Shown: piece by piece, positions 17,090-25,159 of the stretch
Position numbering within the stretch: the first letter of the stretch is position 1
Layout of the letters: every line of letters starts with the position of its first letter
NCBI RefSeq assembly: GCF_900103325.1
Contig: NZ_FMXM01000021.1
Span: forward strand, 62,001 to 126,000
Direction of reading: 5' to 3'
Source: Mesorhizobium qingshengii
Lineage (GTDB): Bacteria > Pseudomonadota > Alphaproteobacteria > Rhizobiales > Rhizobiaceae
DNA length: 64,000 nucleotides
Notes under the pieces: model-generated
The model's database searches: none
Told to the model about the DNA's origin: nothing
Seen by the model: the letters and a program-made list of their open reading frames with translations, nothing else
Translations under genes and position numbers: made by a program

Positions 17090-18364
17090 TCACGACAACT
17101 TGGCGACGATGGCGCGCAGCGCCTCGCCGAAACGGTGGATCTCATCGACAGTGTTGTAGTGGACCAGTGAAGCGCGGATGGCGCCGCTGTCCATCGAGAG
17201 GTTGAGACGCTTCATCAGCCGCGGCGCGTACATGTGGCCGTCGCGGATGCCGATCTGCATTTCGGCCATTTCCTCGACGATCCGTTGCGGCGACAGTTTG
17301 CCGATGTTGAAACAGAAGGTCGGCACGCGCTCATTGATGCGGGCTTCGTCGGCGACACCATAAATCGTCGCACCGCAATCCTTGAGCACGGCGAGCATTT
17401 CGCGCGCCAGCAGCAGCTCATAGTCGCGAATGGCGCCCATGCCGGCAACGATGTTTTCGCGGCGCGAGCGGTTGTTGGATGGCGCAAGGTTGCGGCCGAT
17501 CAGTTCCAGATACTGTACCGCCGCATCCATGCCCGCGACGTTCTCGTAGATGAAGGTGCCGGCCTCGACCTTGTAGGGCGGCTCGTCGGGGATGAAATCC
17601 TCGCGGAAGGTCGGCAGCCGCTTCAGCGTTTCGAAGCGGCCCCACAAAAAGCCCATATGCGGCGAGAAATTCTTGTAGCCGGAACAGACGAGGTAGTCGC
17701 AGTCCCAGGCTTGCACGTCGATAAGCCCATGCGGCCCGTAATGCACGCAGTCGAGGAACACTTCCGCACCGGCCGCGTGCGCGATCTCGGCCACCGAGGT
17801 GACATCGACGATCGAGCCGATCGAATGCGCCGTCACAGTGCAGGCAACGAGACGGGTGCGATCGGAAACCAGCGGGCGCAGATCGTCGACATGCAGGTTG
17901 CCGTCCTCGCGCATGCGCCACCATTTGAATTTGGCGCCAGCGGACTCCAGCGCCAGCCATGTGGCGATGTTGGCATCGTGGTCCATGTCGGTGATGACGA
18001 TCTCGTCCCGCTCGGACAGCATCTGGCCGATGCCGAGGCTGACCAGGCGGATGAACGAGGTGGCGTTCATGCCGAAGCAGATTTCCGAGGGACTGGTGGC
18101 GTTGATCAGCAATGCCACGCTCGCACGCGCATCGGCGACCGCCTGGTCGACAGCGACGCTGCGGCCATAGCGGCCGCCGCGCTGCACATTGTGCGCGACC
18201 AGATGGTTGGTCACTGCGTCGAGCACACTCTGCGGGATCTGCGCGCCGGCGGCGTTGTCCAGGAAGATGAAGTCGCCGGCCCGCTGCAAGGCGGGAAACA
18301 TGGCGCGGATGGTATCGACGGGGAACGCGGTGGCGTTCGCTTTGTCGGTTTGATGCTTGTTCAC
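17090..18364 (-). CDS. Class V aminotransferase / cysteine desulfurase-like PLP enzyme
   Basis: 424-residue PLP enzyme of the NifS/SufS-like class V group. It has FIFLDNAAGAQIPQSVL near residue 30, HDANIATWLALESAG, the aspartate/His region VFLDCVHYGPHG and the PLP lysine in CSGYKNFSPHMGF near residue 235. GTG 18364 is preceded by an AGGAG site; a translated frame extends further upstream but runs into the permease gene. It lies 47 bp after the amino-acid permease, where an ATPase gene would normally be expected. Desulfurase activity on cysteine or lyase activity on a related amino acid is possible; no sulfur-acceptor genes lie nearby. Confidence 0.8.
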   Translation of the reverse strand: MNKHQTDKANATAFPVDTIRAMFPALQRAGDFIFLDNAAGAQIPQSVLDAVTNHLVAHNVQRGGRYGRSVAVDQAVADARASVALLINATSPSEICFGMNATSFIRLVSLGIGQMLSERDEIVITDMDHDANIATWLALESAGAKFKWWRMREDGNLHVDDLRPLVSDRTRLVACTVTAHSIGSIVDVTSVAEIAHAAGAEVFLDCVHYGPHGLIDVQAWDCDYLVCSGYKNFSPHMGFLWGRFETLKRLPTFREDFIPDEPPYKVEAGTFIYENVAGMDAAVQYLELIGRNLAPSNNRSRRENIVAGMGAIRDYELLLAREMLAVLKDCGATIYGVADEARINERVPTFCFNIGKLSPQRIVEEMAEMQIGIRDGHMYAPRLMKRLNLSMDSGAIRASLVHYNTVDEIHRFGEALRAIVAKLS

Positions 18365-18411
18365 GGGTACGCTCCTGCGAAGGACTTGGCGGTTGGGATC
18401 AGTTGGCGAGG

Positions 18412-19086
18412 TCAGCGCGTCTTCTCGGTCTTGAAGCGGCGCTCGAGCAGGCTGACGAGGCGGACCATCGGCCAGAGGAAGATGAGATAGACAAGCGCTG
18501 CGCCGATCAGCGGTGAGGGGTTGGCGTAAAGCGACTGCGCGTTGGTCGCCTCCTTCAAGAGTTCCGGCAGCGCCACGGTGGAGGCGAGCGAGGTGTCCTT
18601 GAACATCGAGACGCAGTTGCTGGTCATCGGCGGGATGACCACGCGCACCGCCTGCGGCAGCACCACCTTGCGCAAGGTCAGCAGGAACGGCAGGCCAAGC
18701 GCCTGCGCCGCCTCGAACTGGCCGCGCGGAATGCTTTCGATGCCGGAACGGAACACTTCGCTCGAATAGGCCGACATGATGATGGCAAACGCCGTCACCG
18801 CCGACGACCAGGATGACAGGCGTATGCCGAGGAAGGGCAGCGCGTAGTAGATCAGGATCAGCACGACCAGCACCGGCAGGGCGCGGAAGATGTCGGTGTA
18901 GCCGATCGCCAGCCACCGCAGCGGCTTCGGCGCGTAGAGCCGCAGCAGGCTGATCACCAGCCCGATTGGGATGCCGATGCCGATGCTGAGCAGTCCGAGC
19001 AGCAGCGTGTTCAGGAAGCCGCGCAGCAGCGCCGGCAGGCTGGACATGATGACATCGGGGTTGAAGAAAGTGTCCAGCAGCGACAT
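18412..19086 (-). CDS. Amino-acid ABC transporter permease (HisM/GlnP type)
   Basis: 224-residue inner-membrane permease with about five membrane segments. It has the polar-amino-acid family signature (GLLSIGIGIPIGLVISLLRLY, YTDIFRALPVLVVLILIYYALP) and the EAA loop with EAAQALGLPFLLTLRKVVLPQAVR. It lies 168 bp downstream of the binding-protein gene, after a strong hairpin. No cognate ATPase is encoded here, so it must borrow one or use an ATPase gene elsewhere. Confidence 0.9.
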   Translation of the reverse strand: MSLLDTFFNPDVIMSSLPALLRGFLNTLLLGLLSIGIGIPIGLVISLLRLYAPKPLRWLAIGYTDIFRALPVLVVLILIYYALPFLGIRLSSWSSAVTAFAIIMSAYSSEVFRSGIESIPRGQFEAAQALGLPFLLTLRKVVLPQAVRVVIPPMTSNCVSMFKDTSLASTVALPELLKEATNAQSLYANPSPLIGAALVYLIFLWPMVRLVSLLERRFKTEKTR

Positions 19087-19208
19087 GGGAGCGTTCCCGA
19101 ACCGTTTTGCGTCCCGTGACGCCAGAGCAAAGGGTGCTCAGTTAAAATTCATCGGCCTCGCCGATGGCGAGACGATTTGCGCGGAAGCTGGCGCCAGAGC
19201 ATCAAATG

Positions 19209-19239
19209 AATCGTGCCGGCCTGCAAAGCCGGCACGATT
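19209..19239 (-). terminator. Strong 12-bp hairpin between binding protein and permease
   Basis: AATCGTGCCGGC (19209-19220) pairs perfectly with GCCGGCACGATT (19228-19239) around a 7-nt loop, 15 bp after the binding-protein stop on the minus strand. Only a short T-containing stretch follows. It is probably a partial terminator or mRNA stabiliser that favours the binding protein. Confidence 0.65.
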
Positions 19240-19254
19240 TCAGTGCATTGCCGC

Positions 19255-20052
19255 TCAGGCCTTCGGCAGCGGCATTTCCTTGACCGTCGAAGAGTCGGCG
19301 GGGGCGTCGCTGCCGAACCACTTCTTGTGGATCGCGGCCAGCGTGCCGTCCTTCTTCATCGCGGTCAGGGCGTCGTTCAGCTTGCCGAGCAGCGGGTGGT
19401 CCTTGGTCATCATCAGGCCGTACTGTTCGCCGGTCTTGATGCGCTCCTTGACGGTCAGGTCCTTCATCTTGGTGAAGGAATACTGCATGCCCGGAATGTC
19501 GCTGACGGCGGCATCGACGCGGCCGGCGCTGAGGTCGAGCAGCAGGTTCTGTTGCGTGTCATAGCCCTTCACGTCGCTGAAGCCGTCAGCCTCCTGATGC
19601 GCCTTGACCCAGGTTTCGCCGGTCGATCCGGACAGCACGCCGACGATCTTGCCCTTGAGGTCGGCCTCGGCCTTGATCGGGCTGTCGGTCTTGGTGGCGA
19701 TGCCCATGTCGGAATCATAGTAGGGCTGCGTGAACGACTGCGACTTCAGCCGCTCCGGCGTGATGGTGATCGACGAAATGGCAACGTCGATGCGCTTCGA
19801 CGTGGTGGCGGCGAACAGCGCCTGGAAGCCGAGGTCGGCGATATCGGTGGTCATGCCGACGCGCTTGGCCGCTTCGTTGACGATGTCGACTTCAAAACCC
19901 TCGAAGGTGCCGCTCTCGTTCTTGTACTCGAAGGGCGGATTGGTCGGGTAGGCGCCGACATTCAGCACGTCGGCGGCATAGGCGGTGGCGGGGCCGGCGG
20001 CGATGCCGATGGCGGCAGCGAGAAGAAGCAGATTGCGGCGAGTGAAGCTCAT
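19255..20052 (-). CDS. Amino-acid ABC transporter substrate-binding protein
   Basis: 265-residue periplasmic SBP_bac_3 family protein. The N-terminus MSFTRRNLLLLAAAIGIA is an export signal with twin arginines followed by a hydrophobic core, so Tat export is possible. The mature part has the family pattern NPPFEYKNESGTFEGFEVDI followed by TPERLKSQSFTQPYYDSDM. ATG 20052 gives the complete signal. It pairs with the permease downstream. The ligand is a polar or aromatic amino acid or a related compound and cannot be read more narrowly. Confidence 0.9.
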   Translation of the reverse strand: MSFTRRNLLLLAAAIGIAAGPATAYAADVLNVGAYPTNPPFEYKNESGTFEGFEVDIVNEAAKRVGMTTDIADLGFQALFAATTSKRIDVAISSITITPERLKSQSFTQPYYDSDMGIATKTDSPIKAEADLKGKIVGVLSGSTGETWVKAHQEADGFSDVKGYDTQQNLLLDLSAGRVDAAVSDIPGMQYSFTKMKDLTVKERIKTGEQYGLMMTKDHPLLGKLNDALTAMKKDGTLAAIHKKWFGSDAPADSSTVKEMPLPKA

Positions 20053-20125
20053 TTGTGTTCCCTCTGTTGTTGATCGGGCGGGTTGGCCCCGCACGGTTTT
20101 TTGCCGCCCCACCTCCGGCAGGGCG

Positions 20126-21316
20126 TCAATTCATGGCAGCGACCATGCGGTCGAGCGCGGTCGCTATCGGGTCGCGTTCACGGCAGACGCACATCCGCAG
20201 GAAAGCCGTTGCCGAACTTCCGAAGAGATGGCCGGGCGCCAGCCCGACGCGCGCCGTCTCCAGGATCTTGGCGCAGGCCTGCCGGGCATCACTTTCGCCT
20301 TCCAAGGCAAAGAAGGCATACATGCCGCCGCGCGGTTTCGCCGGCAGGATGATGCCCGGAATCTGCGCCAGCCTGATATAGGCGAGGTCTAGGCCGGTCC
20401 TGATCCGCTGCCTGATCTCCTCGACCAGCGGTTCGCCCTGGCGGATGGCCGCAACAGCGCCGGCCTGGATCGGAGCCGCTGTACCGCTGTTGATATACTG
20501 GGTCATGGCGCCGAGCTGGTCGGCCACCCCGGATGGATGCGTCAGCCAGCCGATGCGCCAGCCGGTCATCGCCCAGGCCTTGGAGAAGCTGTTGACCGAC
20601 AGCACCCGGTCGCCGTCCTCGGCGATCTGCAGAATGGAGGGAGCAACATCGCCGTCGAAATAGAGCCGGCCATAGACCTCGTCGGAGATGATCCAGATAC
20701 CGGTGCGCCGGCTGAAGTCGAGCAGGGCCTGCATCTCCTGGCGCGACGCGGTCCAGCCGGTCGGGTTGGAGGGCGTCGACAGGAAGATTGCCCGCGTGCG
20801 CGCGTCGCAGGTCGCGAACAGCCGGTCGAGGTCGAGATGCCAGTCGCCCTTGAAGTCAAGCGAAAACGGTCGCGGCTCACCGCCGATCAGGTGAATGGCG
20901 TTGTGGATGTTGGGCCATTGCGGCGCGACATAGACGACATTGGTGCCGGTATCGACCAGCAGCTCGAGCGCCAGATACAGCGCCTGCATGCCGCCCGGCG
21001 TGACGGTGGTGCGCGCGATGGGGATCGGTCGGCCGTGCAGGCGCGTCTGGTACTCCGACAGCGCTTCGTTCAGGGGCCCATGGCCACGCATATTGGGAAC
21101 GTAGAAGGTGAGGCCTTCATCGAAGGCTGCCTTGGCAGCGTCGCGGATGAAGGCCGGCGTCACCATGTCGCCTTCGCCATACCAGAGCGCGATCACGTCG
21201 CCGAGTTCGCGCGCACGCACGGCAAGGTTGGCGATGTTCTCGGTGTGCAAATCGCGGATTTGAGCGCGCACGCCATCGAGAGCATAGCGCGCGCTGGACG
21301 ATGATTGGGGCAGCAT
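20126..21316 (-). CDS. Class I/II PLP aminotransferase (aspartate aminotransferase family)
   Basis: 396-residue fold-type I aminotransferase. Visible features are TPGGMQALYLALELLVD (PLP pocket), STPSNPTGWTASRQEM, IISDEVYGRLYF with the cofactor Asp and Tyr, and the PLP lysine in NSFSKAWAMTGWRIGW near residue 232. ATG 21316 is preferred; an upstream extension to 21376 lacks homology-like sequence. It sits behind the amino-acid binding protein with the same orientation. A perfect 14-bp palindrome lies about 135 bp upstream. The amino donor is unknown; the context would fit an aromatic amino acid. Confidence 0.88.
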   Translation of the reverse strand: MLPQSSSSARYALDGVRAQIRDLHTENIANLAVRARELGDVIALWYGEGDMVTPAFIRDAAKAAFDEGLTFYVPNMRGHGPLNEALSEYQTRLHGRPIPIARTTVTPGGMQALYLALELLVDTGTNVVYVAPQWPNIHNAIHLIGGEPRPFSLDFKGDWHLDLDRLFATCDARTRAIFLSTPSNPTGWTASRQEMQALLDFSRRTGIWIISDEVYGRLYFDGDVAPSILQIAEDGDRVLSVNSFSKAWAMTGWRIGWLTHPSGVADQLGAMTQYINSGTAAPIQAGAVAAIRQGEPLVEEIRQRIRTGLDLAYIRLAQIPGIILPAKPRGGMYAFFALEGESDARQACAKILETARVGLAPGHLFGSSATAFLRMCVCRERDPIATALDRMVAAMN

Positions 21317-21448
21317 GAACGACAAGGACTGAACCCTTTGAACCCACCCGGAGCACCACGATGGACTGGCCGGCAAGCCCGTCCGGCACGGCAGGCGCCA
21401 TCGACTTTGGAATGCTTATCCAAACCACGACACTTTTCAAGGCAAAAG

Positions 21449-21462
21449 TTTTAAGCTTAAAA
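21449..21462. promoter_or_regulatory. Palindrome TTTTAAGCTTAAAA, candidate MarR operator
   Basis: A perfect 14-bp palindrome lies in an AT-rich patch between the aminotransferase start (21316) and the end of the aldolase gene. It shares the AAGCTT-centred core with similar elements at 22340, 29551 and 37212, each in front of a gene of the catabolic region. Confidence 0.5.
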
Positions 21463-21518
21463 AGTTTCGCCGGCATGTTCCCCGGCCGATACGCTCTTTT
21501 GTGTTGGCTGCGCTCGTC

Positions 21519-22280
21519 TCACGCCAATTCGTCGCGCGCGGCGGCACAGTTGGCCGCGGCACCGGCGCCGAGGAACATCGTGTCGCTGGCCAGGATGAAG
21601 AAGCTGGCGCCGATGGCTGCCCATTGCCCGACAGACTGCGGGCTGGCGCAAAATATGCCGGCGGCCTTGTTGTGCGCGGTCGTCGCGCCAATGACTGTCC
21701 GGATCGCCGCATTCAGCCTGTCGGCGCCTTTCGGTCCGATCGCATCGATCGACACCGAAAGGTCGCCGGGGCCGACGAAGATCACGTCGACGCCGTCGAC
21801 GGCGGCGATCGCTTCGATATTGGCCAGCCCTTCTGATGTCTCGACCTGTATCGCCACGACGATCCTGTCATTCGCGCCGGCAAGATATTCGGGAATGCGA
21901 TAACCATAGCCGGCGGCTCGGCCGGGCCCGACGCCGCGCTCGCCCAGTGGCGGATAGCGCGAGGCTTTGACGGCCATGGCGGCCTGGGCGGCGGTCGAGA
22001 CGCGTGGCACGAGTACGCCCTGCGTCCCGCTGTCCAGCGCCGCCTGGATTGCCTCCGGCGCATGGCCGGGAACACGCACCATCGCCGGCACGCGATGGAC
22101 GTCCGCCGCCCGAACCATGCTCTCGATCATGTCCCGCGATACCTGGGCATGTTCCCAGTCGATGCAGAGGAAATCGAGGCCGGACTGCGCCATCACTTCG
22201 ACAGCGACGGGATGAGGAATGGCGGCAAAGGAACCGATGAGGCTCGTCTTGCCGGTGCATTTCTGGCGGAACTCGCTCAT
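21519..22280 (-). CDS. HpcH/HpaI-family aldolase
   Basis: 253-residue class II metal-dependent aldolase of the HpcH/HpaI (2,4-dihydroxyhept-2-enedioate / 2-dehydro-3-deoxyglucarate aldolase) family. Family features are FLCIDWEHAQ near residue 40, QVETSEGLANIEAIAAV with the metal-binding Glu near residue 147, and VDVIFVGPGDLSVSI with the metal-binding Asp near residue 173. These enzymes cleave 4-hydroxy-2-oxoacids to pyruvate and an aldehyde. The gene is divergent from the LLM monooxygenase across a short region containing the shared palindrome. The real substrate is not indicated. Confidence 0.88.
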   Translation of the reverse strand: MSEFRQKCTGKTSLIGSFAAIPHPVAVEVMAQSGLDFLCIDWEHAQVSRDMIESMVRAADVHRVPAMVRVPGHAPEAIQAALDSGTQGVLVPRVSTAAQAAMAVKASRYPPLGERGVGPGRAAGYGYRIPEYLAGANDRIVVAIQVETSEGLANIEAIAAVDGVDVIFVGPGDLSVSIDAIGPKGADRLNAAIRTVIGATTAHNKAAGIFCASPQSVGQWAAIGASFFILASDTMFLGAGAAANCAAARDELA

Positions 22281-22339
22281 GCAATCCCCTTTCTCGTCCT
22301 GCCCAAATCCATATCCGCAAACGATGGCGAGGCGAAGCT

Positions 22340-22355
22340 ATTTCATGCTTGAAAT
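22340..22355. promoter_or_regulatory. Palindrome ATTTCATGCTTGAAAT, candidate MarR operator
   Basis: A 16-bp near-perfect palindrome in the 122-bp divergent region between the aldolase start (22280) and the LLM monooxygenase start (22403). It matches the core seen at 21449, 29551 and 37212 and could control both flanking genes. Confidence 0.6.
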
Positions 22356-22402
22356 ATTTTCACGGAGCCGTAGCGTGCCATCTCCCGCCGAGAGGTCGCG
22401 AC

Positions 22403-23494
22403 ATGACGAAACCACATCCCCTGCACGGCTCCAACAAACTGAAGCTTGGCGTCTTTTCGACCAATGCGGATGGTGGCCTTGCCATCACCGACGTGCCGGA
22501 ACGCTGGACGGCAAGCTGGCGGGACAATCTGACGGCGGCCCAGATCGCCGACCGCGCCGGCCTGGAGTTCATGCTGCCGATCGCGCGCTGGCGCGGTTTT
22601 GGCGGCCGCAACAAGGTGCGCGAGTGGTCGTTCGAGACCTTCACCTGGGCTGCAGCCCTTGCCGTGGCCACCGAACAGATCGGACTGTTCATGACCGTGC
22701 ATGTGCCGCTCGTCCATCCGCTCTATGCCGCCAAGGCGCTGGCGACGGTCGATCACATCAGCCAGGGCCGCGCCGGGCTCAACATCGTCTGTGGCTGGAA
22801 CCCCAAGGAATTCGGCATGTTCGGCACGCCGCTGGTCGAGAAGGGCTACGATCAGGCGGCCGAATGGATCGAAATCCTCGAAAAGCTCTATGCGTCGGCC
22901 GAGCCGCTCGATTATGAAGGCACCTATTACCATCTCAAGGAGGCTGTGAGCCGTCCGGCCAGTCTGCAGATGCCGCGCCCGGTGACCATGAACGCCGCGT
23001 TCGGCGGGCCGGGCCGCGATTTCGCCGCCGCCAGATGCGACTATCTGTTCACGACCTTTTCCGAAATGAGCGATGCCGGCAAGCATGTCGCCGATATCAG
23101 CGAACGGGCCGACAAAGTGGGCCGAGATGTCGGCGTCTACACGGTGGCGCATGTCGTCTGCCGCCCGACGATGGAAGAGGCGCAGGCCTATTACACGCGC
23201 TATGCCGTTGATATGGCCGACCACGATGCGGTCGACGCCCATATGGCGGGCAAGAAGGAATTCTCGCAATCGCACGACCCGCACGCCTACGACCGCTACC
23301 GGCAGCGCTTTGCTGGCGGCGCCGGTACGTACCCGCTGATCGGAACGCCGGAAACGATCGCGGCCGAAATGGTCGCCATTGCCGAGCAGGGCTATCAGGG
23401 CATCGCGCTGTCCTTCGTCAACTACACGCAGGAACTGCCCTATTTCTGCGACCACGTGCTGCCGCTGCTGAGGCAAGCTGGGCTTCGCGAATAG
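22403..23494 (+). CDS. LLM-class flavin-dependent monooxygenase (RutA/SsuD-like)
   Basis: 363-residue FMNH2-dependent luciferase-like monooxygenase. It has the TIM-barrel pattern with KLGVFSTNADGG at the N-terminus, AEQIGL-type TEQIGLFMTVHVPLVHP, LNIVCGWNPKEFGMFG and the central MNAAFGGPGRDFAA. The last segment resembles the RutA (pyrimidine oxygenase) and alkanesulfonate/dimethylsulfone monooxygenase branch. ATG 22403 begins at the first homologous residues and has GAGAGG upstream. It faces a RidA-type gene on the opposite strand. These enzymes need a flavin reductase partner, none of which is visible nearby. Confidence 0.85.
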   Translation: MTKPHPLHGSNKLKLGVFSTNADGGLAITDVPERWTASWRDNLTAAQIADRAGLEFMLPIARWRGFGGRNKVREWSFETFTWAAALAVATEQIGLFMTVHVPLVHPLYAAKALATVDHISQGRAGLNIVCGWNPKEFGMFGTPLVEKGYDQAAEWIEILEKLYASAEPLDYEGTYYHLKEAVSRPASLQMPRPVTMNAAFGGPGRDFAAARCDYLFTTFSEMSDAGKHVADISERADKVGRDVGVYTVAHVVCRPTMEEAQAYYTRYAVDMADHDAVDAHMAGKKEFSQSHDPHAYDRYRQRFAGGAGTYPLIGTPETIAAEMVAIAEQGYQGIALSFVNYTQELPYFCDHVLPLLRQAGLRE

Positions 23495-23550
23495 ATTATT
23501 CTGGACGGACACTTGTTCCGGAGATTGGTTATTCCTGAACAACGAATTCG

Positions 23551-23946
23551 TTATTCCGGGATAACGGCGGTGGCCTGGATTTCGACCTTGGCGCGATCCT
23601 CGACCAGCGCCATCACCTGCATGGCGGCCATCGCCGGAAAATGCCGGCCGATCACCTCGCGATAGGCCTCGCCGATACCCCTGAGATTGGCGAGGTATTC
23701 GGCCTTGTCGGTAAAATACCAGGTCATCGAGGTGATGTGCCGCGGCTTCGCCCCGGCCTCGGCCAGCACCGCCACGATGTTCTCGAGCGTCTGCCGCACC
23801 TGGCCGACAAAGTCGTCGGTCTCGAACTGGCATTGGCCGTTCCAGCCGACCTGTCCGCCGACGAAGACCAGTTGCCCACGCGCGGCGACGCCATTGGCGT
23901 AGCCGACCGGCTTGACCCAGCCTTCCGGCTGCAGGATCGTGTGCAT
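23551..23946 (-). CDS. RidA/YjgF family protein
   Basis: 131-residue small trimeric Rid-family protein. It has VAARGQLVFVGGQVGWN near residue 22, VRQTLENIVAVLAEAG and the C-terminal VEIQATAVIP. The archetype hydrolyses reactive enamines and imines to ketones and ammonia. It is the last gene (64 bp gap) of the operon running from the monooxygenase/OYE fusion. There it could remove the amino group from an aminocyclohexene-type intermediate; this is inference. The catalytic Arg typical of RidA proper (near residue 105) is not evident, so it may be of another Rid subgroup. Confidence 0.85.
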   Translation of the reverse strand: MHTILQPEGWVKPVGYANGVAARGQLVFVGGQVGWNGQCQFETDDFVGQVRQTLENIVAVLAEAGAKPRHITSMTWYFTDKAEYLANLRGIGEAYREVIGRHFPAMAAMQVMALVEDRAKVEIQATAVIPE

Positions 23947-24010
23947 TTCAAGCCTCCCGGTATTCTAAAAACCAAGTCTCAAAATCGAATGCCCGTCAAA
24001 TTTCTTGCCG

Positions 24011-25159
24011 TCAGGCAGCGCCCATCACTTGCCGCGCGATCACCACCTTCTGCACGTCCGAGGCACCCTCATAGATGCGCAGCGCGCGGATCTCGCGATA
24101 CAGGCTTTCGACGATATGGCCTTTGCGGACACCGTCGCCGCCGTGCAGCTGCACCGCCTTGTCGATCACCTCTTGCGCCTTGTCGGTGGCGAACAGCTTG
24201 GCCATCGCCGCTTCGCGGGTGACCCGCGCCGCACCCATGTCCTTGGTCCAGGCGGCGCGGTAGACCAGCAGGGCCGCCGCATCGACGTCGAGCGCCATGT
24301 CGGCGATATGGCCCTGCACCATCTGCAGTTCGGCCATCGGCGCGCCGAACAGTTTGCGCTCGGCCACCCTCTTGATGCTTTCATCCAGCGCGCGGCGGGC
24401 AAAGCCGAGTGCTGCCGCACCGACGGTCGAACGAAACACGTCGAGCACCGACATGGCGATGCGGAAACCGTCGCCCGGTCTGCCGATCAACGCCGAGGCG
24501 GGTAGGCGGACCTGGTCGAACGACAGGCGCGCCAGCGGATGCGGCGCGATCACTTCCAGCCGTTCGGCGATGCCAAGCCCCTTGGCGTCGCCAGGCACGA
24601 GGAAGGCGGATAGCCCCTTGGCGCCCGGCGCCTCGCCGGTGCGGGCAAAGACGACGTAGAGGTCGGCGATGCCGCCATTGGAGATCCAGGTTTTTTCGCC
24701 GGATAGAACATAGCTGTCGCCATCGCGGGTCGCCGTCATCTCGGTGTTGGCGACATCCGATCCCGAGCGTGGTTCCGACAGGGCGAAAGCGGAAATCGCC
24801 TTGCCGGCGCGCGTCTTCGCCAGCCATTGCTGCTGCTCGGGCGTGCCGAACAGGCTGAGCGCGCCGGTGCCGAGCCCTTGCATGGCGAAGGCGAAATCAG
24901 CCAGTCCGTCATGGCGGGCGAGCGTCTCGCGCGTGATGCACAGCGCACGCACGTCGAGTCGGCCCGGATTGTCGGTGTCGATTGCCGTCGGCTTCAGCCA
25001 GCCCTCCCTGCCGAGCTTGCCCACCAACTCGCGGCAGGCGGCATCGACGTCATGGTGATCGACCGGCAGGTTCTTTGCGCACCATGCCTCCAGCCGCTCG
25101 GCCAGCTGGCGATGGCGGTCCTCGAAGAACGGCCAGGAGAGGAAACTCTTGTCAGCCAT
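24011..25159 (-). CDS. Acyl-CoA dehydrogenase
   Basis: 382-residue FAD enzyme of the acyl-CoA dehydrogenase family. Visible are the FAD/acyl site signature SEPRSGSDVANTEMTAT near residue 125, GEKTWISNGGIADLYVV, and the C-terminal RIYEGASDVQ near residue 367, which carries the usual catalytic Glu. ATG 25159 overlaps the crotonase stop by one base. In this operon it probably oxidises a cyclic or ring-opened CoA thioester formed from 2-aminobenzoyl-CoA or a similar compound. Electrons would go to ETF; no etf genes are in the window. Confidence 0.9.
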   Translation of the reverse strand: MADKSFLSWPFFEDRHRQLAERLEAWCAKNLPVDHHDVDAACRELVGKLGREGWLKPTAIDTDNPGRLDVRALCITRETLARHDGLADFAFAMQGLGTGALSLFGTPEQQQWLAKTRAGKAISAFALSEPRSGSDVANTEMTATRDGDSYVLSGEKTWISNGGIADLYVVFARTGEAPGAKGLSAFLVPGDAKGLGIAERLEVIAPHPLARLSFDQVRLPASALIGRPGDGFRIAMSVLDVFRSTVGAAALGFARRALDESIKRVAERKLFGAPMAELQMVQGHIADMALDVDAAALLVYRAAWTKDMGAARVTREAAMAKLFATDKAQEVIDKAVQLHGGDGVRKGHIVESLYREIRALRIYEGASDVQKVVIARQVMGAA

